Shown here: piece after piece, positions 57,046 through 64,000 of the stretch | Position numbering within the stretch: the stretch's first letter is position 1 | Layout of the letters: every line of letters starts with the position of its first letter | Source: Adhaeribacter swui | Lineage (GTDB): Bacteria; Bacteroidota; Bacteroidia; Cytophagales; Hymenobacteraceae | Length of the DNA: 64,000 nt | Direction of reading: 5' to 3' | Assembly: GCF_014217805.1 (NCBI RefSeq) | Contig: NZ_CP055156.1 | Coordinates: forward strand, 5,896,585-5,960,584 | Notes under the pieces: model-generated | What the model was told of the DNA's origin: nothing | The model's database searches: none | What the model saw: the letters and a program-made list of their open reading frames with translations, nothing else | Translations under genes and position numbers: made by a program

Positions 57046-58281
57046 TTACTGACGTTCTAAGCCCAGGGCGTATTCCTGCAGATAGGCGTAACGCTCCGTT
57101 AATTTTCCGTTTTGCGTTATTGTGGCCCGGGCCAGAATACCTTGCGGATCGCCGTTTACTAAATGCGGAAAAACTTCGTCGATGAGTTGGCGGCCAAAAT
57201 CGCGGGAAGCGCTGCGGGGCAGTTCGCATGGTAAATTATCCACGGCCATTACCGTTATATTTTCCGGGCGACTAAACGCTGGTTCGAGTTGCTGGGTAAA
57301 TGGGTTGTAATCGTAAACCGGGTCCGGAATGCTGCTGGCCCGTTTGGTACAGGGTATGGAGCCATCCACGTCGCAGGTTACATCGGCAATGGTGTTTATT
57401 TTAAAATCTGGTCGCTGCATGTCAGCAACCGCAAATAACCTGGGAGCGGCGGGGTTCCAATAAGCGCCGGCCATTAACACATCTGTAACCGGTATAAATT
57501 TCTCAAAGGTAGATTCGTATTCGTGCGGGTTCCGGTAAAAATCCACATTGTCCCACACGCGGCCATCGCGGCGGCGGTTATAATCCGACGAATGCAGTTG
57601 CGTGTACACCGGTTGGGTAAATGCATGATACAAGTAATCATAAACGCTCACTTTCCGGATGCCCATTTTATCGAGCACTTCCATAATGCCCTGGGCTACC
57701 CTTCCCCCACCGGTAACGGCAATTTTAATCGGCGGTAAGGCTTTTACTTTAAAATATTCTTCTTCCATATCCTCAATATCCAAACACAGATGGGCCGGGT
57801 GCAACTCGAATAATTTCATTTTTTTGCCGTAGGTCATCATACCATTATAAGCTCCCACAATGCCGGCGTAGCGCCCAAAAGCCACCGTACGCTCGCCTTT
57901 GGCATTGGTGAGGGTTTCATAATCAATCAGGGTAATGTTTTTTTTTAAAATTGCTTGAAGCAGCGGTTGGTTATGCGGTTGCTTTTTAATAGTATGGGAG
58001 AAAAAAAAGTATGTTTTGTCGGGTATTAAATCCGGCACAGGCACTTCTTTCACGCCCATCAAAACGTCGCATTCCGATAAATCTTCCTGCACCCGGATAT
58101 GTAAATCGCGGTATTCCTGGTCGGTGTAGCTCCGGATGGCGCTGGGCTGCACGATAATTTCGAGTTCCGGAAATACGGTTACTGCTTCCTGGCATTTTAA
58201 AGGCGTTAAGGGCACCCGTTTATCCGGCGGATTTTTTCCTTCGCGGATAATTCCTACAACTAGTTTTTTCATTTTGGGCAT
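57046..58281 (-). CDS. Alanine dehydrogenase/saccharopine dehydrogenase-like oxidoreductase
   Basis: NAD(P)-dependent cytoplasmic enzyme of 411 aa with an AlaDH/PNT N-terminal domain (KLVVGIIREGKNPPDKRVPL, with the conserved REGKNPPDxRVPLTP pattern). The nucleotide-binding Rossmann motif is IKIAVTGGGRVAQGIMEVLDKMG (about 198-220). The closest general resemblance is to lysine-forming saccharopine dehydrogenase (LYS1) and its bacterial relatives; alanine dehydrogenase is less likely because of the shorter N-terminal substrate loop. The substrate remains open. The second Met (MKKLVVG, three codons in) is an alternative start. It is transcribed divergently from gcvP. Confidence 0.85.
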   Translation of the reverse strand: MPKMKKLVVGIIREGKNPPDKRVPLTPLKCQEAVTVFPELEIIVQPSAIRSYTDQEYRDLHIRVQEDLSECDVLMGVKEVPVPDLIPDKTYFFFSHTIKKQPHNQPLLQAILKKNITLIDYETLTNAKGERTVAFGRYAGIVGAYNGMMTYGKKMKLFELHPAHLCLDIEDMEEEYFKVKALPPIKIAVTGGGRVAQGIMEVLDKMGIRKVSVYDYLYHAFTQPVYTQLHSSDYNRRRDGRVWDNVDFYRNPHEYESTFEKFIPVTDVLMAGAYWNPAAPRLFAVADMQRPDFKINTIADVTCDVDGSIPCTKRASSIPDPVYDYNPFTQQLEPAFSRPENITVMAVDNLPCELPRSASRDFGRQLIDEVFPHLVNGDPQGILARATITQNGKLTERYAYLQEYALGLERQ

Positions 58282-58392
58282 TTCTTGCGTTTTCTAAAAT
58301 ACGAATTATTCTGAATACTTATTCTTTCAGCACGAGCTGGGCAATGCTTCGAAATAAGCCGGAGGAGTATAGCGTAGTTGCCGGAATAAGAG

Positions 58393-58400
58393 TACCTTTG
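58393..58400 (+). promoter_or_regulatory. Possible -7 element (TACCTTTG) upstream of gcvP
   Basis: A perfect TAnnTTTG match 78 bp before the gcvP ATG; no -33 TTG at the usual distance. It is weak without expression data. Confidence 0.3.
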
Positions 58401-58478
58401 CGGCATTATTATAACCGAACTTTTTAAGCAAACTTCGTGGTTTAAAAAGTACCACTTGAATACTTCTAAAAAGCAACT

Positions 58479-61403
58479 ATGTTGATAAAAACCAAGCCCG
58501 CCGATATTTTTAAGGAACGCCACAATGGTCCGGTAAAACAATCCATGCAGGATATGTTTCAAACCATTGGGGTTAGTTCTTTGGATCAGTTGATTGATGA
58601 AACCGTTCCGGCGGCTATCCGCCTGAAAAAACCTTTAAATATACCTACGGCCTTAACCGAACGTGATTTTTTAAAAAAATTCAGTTCTATCGCTAAAAAG
58701 AATAAAGTCTATAAATCGTACATTGGTTTAGGTTATCACGATACCGTTTTACCACCCGTTATTCAGCGTAATATTTTTGAAAATCCGGGTTGGTACACGG
58801 CCTACACGCCTTACCAGGCCGAAATTGCCCAGGGTCGTTTAGAAGCGCTGATTAATTACCAAACCATGGTAATGGACTTGACCGCCATGGAAATTGCTAA
58901 TGCGTCGCTGCTCGATGAGGCCACCGCCGCTGCCGAAGCCATGAACATGTTTTACGGTCTACGGAAAGGCACCCGCAAAAACGCCACCCGTTTCTTTGTA
59001 TCGGATCAGGTATTACCCCAAACCCTGGATGTCTTAAAAACCCGCGCTACCCCGTTAGGCTGGGAATTGGTTATTGGTGACCACCGCACCGTTGATTTAA
59101 CCGATACTACTTTATTTGGCGCTTTAGTGCAGTATCCGGCCGCTGACGGCGAACTGTTTGACTATTCCGATTTTATATCCACCGCGCACCAGCAGGATAT
59201 TTTAGTAGCCGTCGCCGCCGATTTATTAAGCTTGACTTTATTAACTCCTCCCGGCGAAATGGGAGCCGATGCCGTAGTAGGTAACAGCCAGCGTTTTGGC
59301 GTACCCATGGGCTACGGTGGTCCGCATGCCGGTTTCCTGGCTACCCGCGATGCGTATAAGCGTTCTTTACCGGGCCGCATTATCGGTCAATCGGTAGATG
59401 TGCACGGCAATAAAGCCTACCGCATGGCTTTGCAAACCCGCGAGCAGCATATTCGCCGCGAAAAAGCAACGTCCAATATTTGTACTGCCCAGGTTTTATT
59501 AGCCGTTATCGCGGGCATGTACGCGGTTTATCACGGTCCGCGCCGTTTAAAATACATTGCCCTGAACATTCATTTACTAAGCCAACTACTGGAACAAGGT
59601 TTAACCGAACTCGGCCTGGAACAAGTAAACGAAAACTATTTCGATACTTTAAAAATTAAAGTTGAAAGCGCCGAATTAAAAGCTGCTATTCGCCAGGAAG
59701 CCGAAGCTGCTCAAATAAATTTCCGATATTTTGCCGATAACTTTATCGGAATTTCTTTAAACGAGAATACCGATTTAAACGACTTAAAGGCTATTCTGGC
59801 GGTATTTACCAAGGTAATGAACCAACAAACTGCGGTAACTAACCTAAGCGAATTGCCCCACGAAACTGATGTAACCTGGCCGGAAAACCTGTTACGTACC
59901 AGCAGCTTTTTGCAACACGACGTATTTAACCAGCACCACTCCGAGTTAGAAATTTTGCGCTACATGAAACATCTGGAAAACAAAGACATTTCCTTAGTGC
60001 ACAGCATGATTCCGCTGGGCTCATGTACCATGAAATTAAATGCGACCGCCGAAATGCTGCCGGTAACCTGGCCGGAAATTGGCGGCTTGCACCCGTTTGT
60101 TCCTGCCGAACAAGCCGAAGGTTACAAACAAATATTTACCGACCTGGAAAGCTGGCTTTGTGAGATTACCGGTTTTGCGGGCATATCATTGCAACCCAAC
60201 TCGGGCGCGCAAGGCGAATACGCCGGTTTAATGGTTATCCGGGCCTACCACGAAGCGCAAGGGCATCATCACCGCAATGTATCTTTAATTCCTTCTTCGG
60301 CGCACGGTACCAATCCGGCTTCAGCGGTTATGGCCGGCATGAAGGTGGTTATTGTAAAATGCGATGAACGCGGCAATATTGATGTAGCTGATCTACGCGC
60401 CAAAGCCGAACAACATAAAGAAGATCTTTCGTGTTTGATGGTTACTTACCCTTCTACGCACGGTGTGTACGAAGAAAGCATCATTGAAATTTGCAATATT
60501 ATTCACGAAAATGGCGGCCGCGTGTACATGGACGGCGCCAACATGAACGCACAGGTAGGCCTCACCAGCCCGGCCAATATTGGAGCCGATGTGTGCCACT
60601 TAAACCTACATAAAACATTTTGTATTCCGCACGGTGGCGGTGGACCCGGCGTAGGGCCTATTGGTGTAGTAGCTGATTTAGTACCTTATTTACCGGGTCA
60701 TGCGGTGGTAAAAACCGGCGGCGAGCAAGCCATTTCGGCGATATCGGCGGCGCCTTGGGGTTCGGCGAGCATTTTACCTATTTCGTACGCGTATATTGCC
60801 ATGATGGGCGGCGAAGGACTTACCGAAGCTACCAAAATGGCTATTTTAAACGCCAATTACATCAAAGCCCGATTACAAGACCATTACCCGGTTTTATACA
60901 CCGGCACCAATGGCCGCTGCGCCCACGAAATGATTCTGGATTGCCGGGCCTTTAAAAAAGTAGGCGTTGAGGTAGAAGATATTGCTAAGCGTTTAATGGA
61001 TTATTGCTTCCACGCGCCCACCGTATCTTTCCCGGTAGCCGGCACTTTAATGGTAGAACCCACCGAAAGCGAATCAAAAGAAGAAATTGATCGTTTCTGC
61101 GATGCCATGATTTCAATCCGAGCTGAAATACAGGAAGTAGAAGAAGGTACTGCCGACCAGAAAAACAACGTACTTAAAAATGCGCCCCATTCCATGGCCA
61201 TAGGTTTAGCTGATAACTGGACGTACCCTTATAGCCGGGAAAAAGCGGTGTTCCCTTATTCCTTTGCCCGCACGCATAAAGTTTGGCCAACCGTTAGCCG
61301 CATCGATTCGGCGTACGGCGACCGGAATTTAATTTGCTCCTGCACCCCGCTGGAAGCCTACGCCCAACCAGAAGTAGCCCAAACCGCTACCGGGATTGAG
61401 TAA
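58479..61403 (+). CDS. gcvP: Glycine dehydrogenase (decarboxylating), P protein
   Basis: PLP-dependent first component of the glycine cleavage system, 974 aa and full length as an undivided alpha-chain-plus-beta-chain protein. The N-terminal half has [44 protein letters not shown] and [15 protein letters not shown]. The C-terminal half has [30 protein letters not shown] and [17 protein letters not shown]. The Schiff-base Lys is in [18 protein letters not shown] (about 711). It works with GcvT, GcvH and Lpd, none of which is in the window. It is monocistronic with a strong terminator. Confidence 0.97.
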   Translation: MLIKTKPADIFKERHNGPVKQSMQDMFQTIGVSSLDQLIDETVPAAIRLKKPLNIPTALTERDFLKKFSSIAKKNKVYKSYIGLGYHDTVLPPVIQRNIFENPGWYTAYTPYQAEIAQGRLEALINYQTMVMDLTAMEIANASLLDEATAAAEAMNMFYGLRKGTRKNATRFFVSDQVLPQTLDVLKTRATPLGWELVIGDHRTVDLTDTTLFGALVQYPAADGELFDYSDFISTAHQQDILVAVAADLLSLTLLTPPGEMGADAVVGNSQRFGVPMGYGGPHAGFLATRDAYKRSLPGRIIGQSVDVHGNKAYRMALQTREQHIRREKATSNICTAQVLLAVIAGMYAVYHGPRRLKYIALNIHLLSQLLEQGLTELGLEQVNENYFDTLKIKVESAELKAAIRQEAEAAQINFRYFADNFIGISLNENTDLNDLKAILAVFTKVMNQQTAVTNLSELPHETDVTWPENLLRTSSFLQHDVFNQHHSELEILRYMKHLENKDISLVHSMIPLGSCTMKLNATAEMLPVTWPEIGGLHPFVPAEQAEGYKQIFTDLESWLCEITGFAGISLQPNSGAQGEYAGLMVIRAYHEAQGHHHRNVSLIPSSAHGTNPASAVMAGMKVVIVKCDERGNIDVADLRAKAEQHKEDLSCLMVTYPSTHGVYEESIIEICNIIHENGGRVYMDGANMNAQVGLTSPANIGADVCHLNLHKTFCIPHGGGGPGVGPIGVVADLVPYLPGHAVVKTGGEQAISAISAAPWGSASILPISYAYIAMMGGEGLTEATKMAILNANYIKARLQDHYPVLYTGTNGRCAHEMILDCRAFKKVGVEVEDIAKRLMDYCFHAPTVSFPVAGTLMVEPTESESKEEIDRFCDAMISIRAEIQEVEEGTADQKNNVLKNAPHSMAIGLADNWTYPYSREKAVFPYSFARTHKVWPTVSRIDSAYGDRNLICSCTPLEAYAQPEVAQTATGIE

Positions 61404-61708
61404 ATTTTAAAAAATAAAAATCCCGCGTAGTCAATCGCGGGATTTTTATTTTCACCCATCCTGCCAGCAATCTGCCATTCTGACAATTCTTCCTTTTAGT
61501 ATATTTAAGCGGGTCATAAAAAACAAAACGCATTCGGTAAAAAGATATTACAAAACTGCTTAAACAGAATAATTTCTTAGAAACAATGCAAGATTAAGCA
61601 GTAAATACCGTTAAAATTTCAGCAAGGTTAATACTTAAAAAATCACATAATTTGGTATTAAAATTGCCACGTTTCTATTACCAACAATTAAAAATTATAT
61701 AATTAAAG
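61404..61708. other. Intergenic, 305 bp
   Basis: Holds the gcvP terminator and an AT-rich upstream region of the DUF4136 gene. Nothing else was recognised. Confidence 0.4.
61413..61450. terminator. Terminator after gcvP
   Basis: A perfect 15-bp inverted repeat (61413-61427 with 61436-61450) with an 8-nt loop and a T-rich tail, 10 bp after the stop codon. Confidence 0.88.
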
Positions 61709-62236
61709 ATGAAATTAGTTAAGTATATAAGCTTTGTAATGTTACTTGGTTTGGTTGCAGCTTGTGCTCCTTACGTAAATGTAAGCACCGACTACGACCA
61801 CTCTATCAATTTTCAAGAGTACAAATCTTTTAATTGGTACAGTAATAAAGCAGGCATAAAAAAGGATTCTTTGCAGTACGACACTTTCTTTGATAAGCGC
61901 ATGCAAAACGCGATTAAAGCTAATTTATCGCAACGTGGCATTGAATTCTCTGACAGACCAGAATTTTACGTAAACTACAACGTGAGCTTTGCCAACCAAA
62001 CGACGTCTAACGTTGGTCCGTTTTATCCTTATGGTTACTATGGCGGCTACAGCCGGTTTAACAATACCAGCCAGTATAAAGAAGGCACCATTATCGTGGA
62101 TTTAATTGACGCCCGTAACAACCAATTATTATGGCGGGGTGTAGGCGAATCAGAAGTACGGAGCCGCAACATTCCCGAGGACAAAGTAATTGAGATTGTG
62201 AACAGCATCTTAAGCAAATTCCCTCCGAAAAGATAG
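61709..62236 (+). CDS. DUF4136 lipoprotein
   Basis: Outer-envelope lipoprotein of 175 aa (lipobox GLVAAC, Cys 19). The DUF4136 pattern is clear: VNVSTDYDHSINFQEYKSFNWY (about 23-44), FFDKRMQNAIKANLSQRGIE, DRPEFYVNYNVSF and GTIIVDLIDARNNQLLWRGVGES. The end is IVNSILSKFPPK. The middle has a Gly/Tyr-rich stretch (YPYGYYGGYSRF). The family is of unknown function and common in Bacteroidota envelopes. It is monocistronic. Confidence 0.93.
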   Translation: MKLVKYISFVMLLGLVAACAPYVNVSTDYDHSINFQEYKSFNWYSNKAGIKKDSLQYDTFFDKRMQNAIKANLSQRGIEFSDRPEFYVNYNVSFANQTTSNVGPFYPYGYYGGYSRFNNTSQYKEGTIIVDLIDARNNQLLWRGVGESEVRSRNIPEDKVIEIVNSILSKFPPKR

Positions 62237-62260
62237 AGTTTGATTTAGCAAATCTGATGC

Positions 62261-62288
62261 AAAAAGCCCGGTAATTGCCGGGCTTTTT
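62261..62288. terminator. Terminator after the DUF4136 gene
   Basis: A perfect 11-bp GC-rich stem (62261-62271 with 62278-62288) with a 6-nt loop, A-run before and T-run after, 24 bp after the stop codon. Confidence 0.9.
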
Positions 62289-62521
62289 TGTTTTCCGAAT
62301 TTTAAATTTTATACCAACTAGTATATGCTGCCTTCGATAGCATCAATCTAAAAGAAAAGCAAACCCGGTAGTTTTGGAAACCTATCAGGTTTAAACCCAG
62401 TTGTTATGGCAGTTAGCTTATGTGATTAAGTATTATAAATCTTCTTCTTCAAAAATCAGCTTAATTGTTTATTCAATCTTCTAAATTTTAAACCTTCAAA
62501 CTTTTCAACCTTACAATTAAA

Positions 62522-64000
62522 TTACTGATATCCTTTGGCTTGTAGCCTGAATAATTCGGCGTAGCGTCCGTTTTTAGCCAACAGTTCGGTGTGCGAACCA
62601 ATTTCAAGCAGTTGGCCGTGTTCAATAACTAAAATGCGATCGGCCATGCGAACAGTAGAAAAACGGTGCGAAATCAATACAGCCGTTTTGCCTTGGGTAA
62701 GTTCGGCAAATCGCTGAAATACCTCGTGCTCGGCGCGGGCATCCAGGGCGGCAGTAGGTTCATCCAGAATAAGTAATTGTGCATCGCGCATATACGCCCG
62801 GCCTAATGCCATTTTTTGCCACTCACCACCCGATAAATCTACGCCTTTGGCAAACCGCCTACCAATCATTTGTTCGTAGCCACCCGGTAATTTCTGGATA
62901 ACCGTATCGGCCAAGCTTTGCGCGGCCGAGGTTTGAATGCGGTTAAAGTTTTCTTTTTCCTCAATGCGCCCCACAGCAATGTTATTTGAAGCCGTCATTT
63001 GAAACCGGACAAAATCCTGGAAAATTACCCCAATTTCTTTGCGTAAATCTTCGGGATTATACTCCCGTAAATCGTAGCCATCGAGCAAAATGCGACCCTC
63101 CGTAGGATCGTAGAGGCGGGATAATAATTTTACCAGAGTAGTTTTACCGGCTCCGTTTTCTCCTACTAAGGCTAGTTTTTCGCCGGCGGCTAAAGTAAAA
63201 TTTAAATGCCGGATGGCCCATTTATCCGGGGAGTTGGCGTATTTAAAACCCACATTTTCAAAGGTATATCCCTGGCGAATAGGCTTAGGAAACGGTCGCG
63301 CTTCTGGATGGTTTTCGATGTAAGGCCTAATTTTAAAAAAATCAAAAAAATCCTGCAAGTACAAAGCACCTTCAGCAATACCCGAAAACCGGTTTAAAAT
63401 ACCTTCCAGTAAAGCGCGCAAACGCCCGAACGACCCGGCCAGAAATGTTAATTGCCCAATGCTAATCTGGCGGTTAATGGTTTGGTAAATGATAAATAAG
63501 TAAGCCCCGTAGTAGCCAATGCTGCCTACCGCTGCAAACACGCTCCCCCAGCTAGCCCTTTTAATTGCCAGCTTTTTGTTATCGTTATAAAATTTATCGG
63601 ATAATTCTTTAAACCGGCTAATGAGAAAACCAGCTAAACCAAAAATTTTAATCTCCTTGGCGGTTTCGTCGCTGGCACCGGTTAAACGCAGGTAATCCAA
63701 TTCGCGCCGCTCGGGCGTCCAGCCGTGTACTAAAGAATAGCTACGTTCGTTAAAGTGCGATTCGCCCAGAAAAGCCGGCACAACGGCCACCAGCAACAAC
63801 AAAATCAACCACGAATTAAAAGCAACCAATCCTACCGCCAGAAAAATCATGGTAATAACATCCTGCATCTGGCTAAGCACCTGCGACATTAAGATTGTGC
63901 GGCTTAAGGTTTGGCGGCGGGCCCGTTCGAGTTTATCATAAAAAACAGAATCTTCGAATTGCGCCATATCCAGGGTGGCGGCGTGTTGCATCAGGTCTAC
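62522..64000 (-). CDS. ABC exporter (fused membrane and ATPase domains), 5' end outside window
   Basis: The frame is open to the right edge (three codons, VDL, precede the Met at 63991), so the N-terminal part of the membrane domain lies beyond the window. Visible are helices near residues 48-72 and 150-172 of the fragment. The ATPase domain has Walker A GENGAGKTTLVKLL (about 275), Q-loop VIFQDFVRF, signature LSGGEWQKMALGRAY, Walker B LLILDEPTAALDA and the H-loop ISHRFST. It resembles lipid A/multidrug-type half-transporters. The substrate is unknown. Confidence 0.92.
   Translation of the reverse strand, partial: VDLMQHAATLDMAQFEDSVFYDKLERARRQTLSRTILMSQVLSQMQDVITMIFLAVGLVAFNSWLILLLLVAVVPAFLGESHFNERSYSLVHGWTPERRELDYLRLTGASDETAKEIKIFGLAGFLISRFKELSDKFYNDNKKLAIKRASWGSVFAAVGSIGYYGAYLFIIYQTINRQISIGQLTFLAGSFGRLRALLEGILNRFSGIAEGALYLQDFFDFFKIRPYIENHPEARPFPKPIRQGYTFENVGFKYANSPDKWAIRHLNFTLAAGEKLALVGENGAGKTTLVKLLSRLYDPTEGRILLDGYDLREYNPEDLRKEIGVIFQDFVRFQMTASNNIAVGRIEEKENFNRIQTSAAQSLADTVIQKLPGGYEQMIGRRFAKGVDLSGGEWQKMALGRAYMRDAQLLILDEPTAALDARAEHEVFQRFAELTQGKTAVLISHRFSTVRMADRILVIEHGQLLEIGSHTELLAKNGRYAELFRLQAKGYQ

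Noticed and set aside
58282-58478. Glycine riboswitch upstream of gcvP
   Set aside because: The leader is short and I see no tandem aptamer-like structure.
1-64000. tRNA, rRNA, transposase, integrase or prophage genes
   Set aside because: None recognised by sequence on either strand; the window looks like ordinary chromosome.

Overview
The window looks like a chromosome segment of an aerobic, glycan-degrading member of the Bacteroidota, most likely of the order Cytophagales (Hymenobacteraceae/Adhaeribacter-like). The order is inferred from several signals. There is a SusC/SusD pair and a hybrid two-component regulator. One secreted metalloprotease carries a C-terminal type IX secretion sorting domain. 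There are many Bacteroidota-type lipoproteins, no Shine-Dalgarno sequences are obvious, and a few upstream regions carry TAnnTTTG-type -7 elements. No phage, insertion sequence, plasmid, CRISPR, tRNA or rRNA gene was found.

Layout. At 2-5480 lie the 3' part of an alkaline-phosphatase-superfamily gene, a small hypothetical gene and a large secreted metalloprotease broken by a one-base frameshift. At 5895-24581, all on the minus strand, is a polysaccharide utilization locus. In transcription order it holds SusC, SusD, an IPT/TIG surface glycan-binding protein, a GH9 endoglucanase, an FG-GAP/ASPIC lipoprotein, a PAP2/vanadium-haloperoxidase-like lipoprotein, a GH43-like enzyme and an HTCS regulator. 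The likely logic is surface binding and cleavage of a beta-glucan or hemicellulose, TonB-dependent import, and sensing by the HTCS. The substrate is inferred only from GH9 and GH43.

At 25442-38945 are an Mpo1-like membrane protein, a GH15 enzyme next to a fused trehalose-phosphate synthase/phosphatase, an Fpg/Nei glycosylase, gamma-glutamyltransferase, penicillin-binding protein 1C, a CE15-type esterase and a MEKHLA protein. At 39065-46555 are proB and proA (proline synthesis), a flavodoxin-fold reductase, a 3-keto-disaccharide-hydrolase-domain lipoprotein, a NudK-DUF4406 pair, a CZB-only protein, an ElaA-type acetyltransferase and a DUF3820 protein. At 46841-64000 are a bacterial alpha-2-macroglobulin, a DUF3500 protein, an AI-2E-family permease, the cbpA-cbpM chaperone pair, an alanine/saccharopine dehydrogenase-like enzyme, gcvP, a DUF4136 lipoprotein and a truncated ABC exporter.

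The genes themselves belong mostly to known families. The less explained structure is in the spacers. An A/T palindrome (core TTTTAAAA) lies just downstream of about two thirds of the genes. An 85-nt hairpin-containing element occurs twice in opposite orientation, and several other palindromic elements are present. A perfect hairpin sits between susD and the next gene. I did not find a clear new defence or mobile system here.
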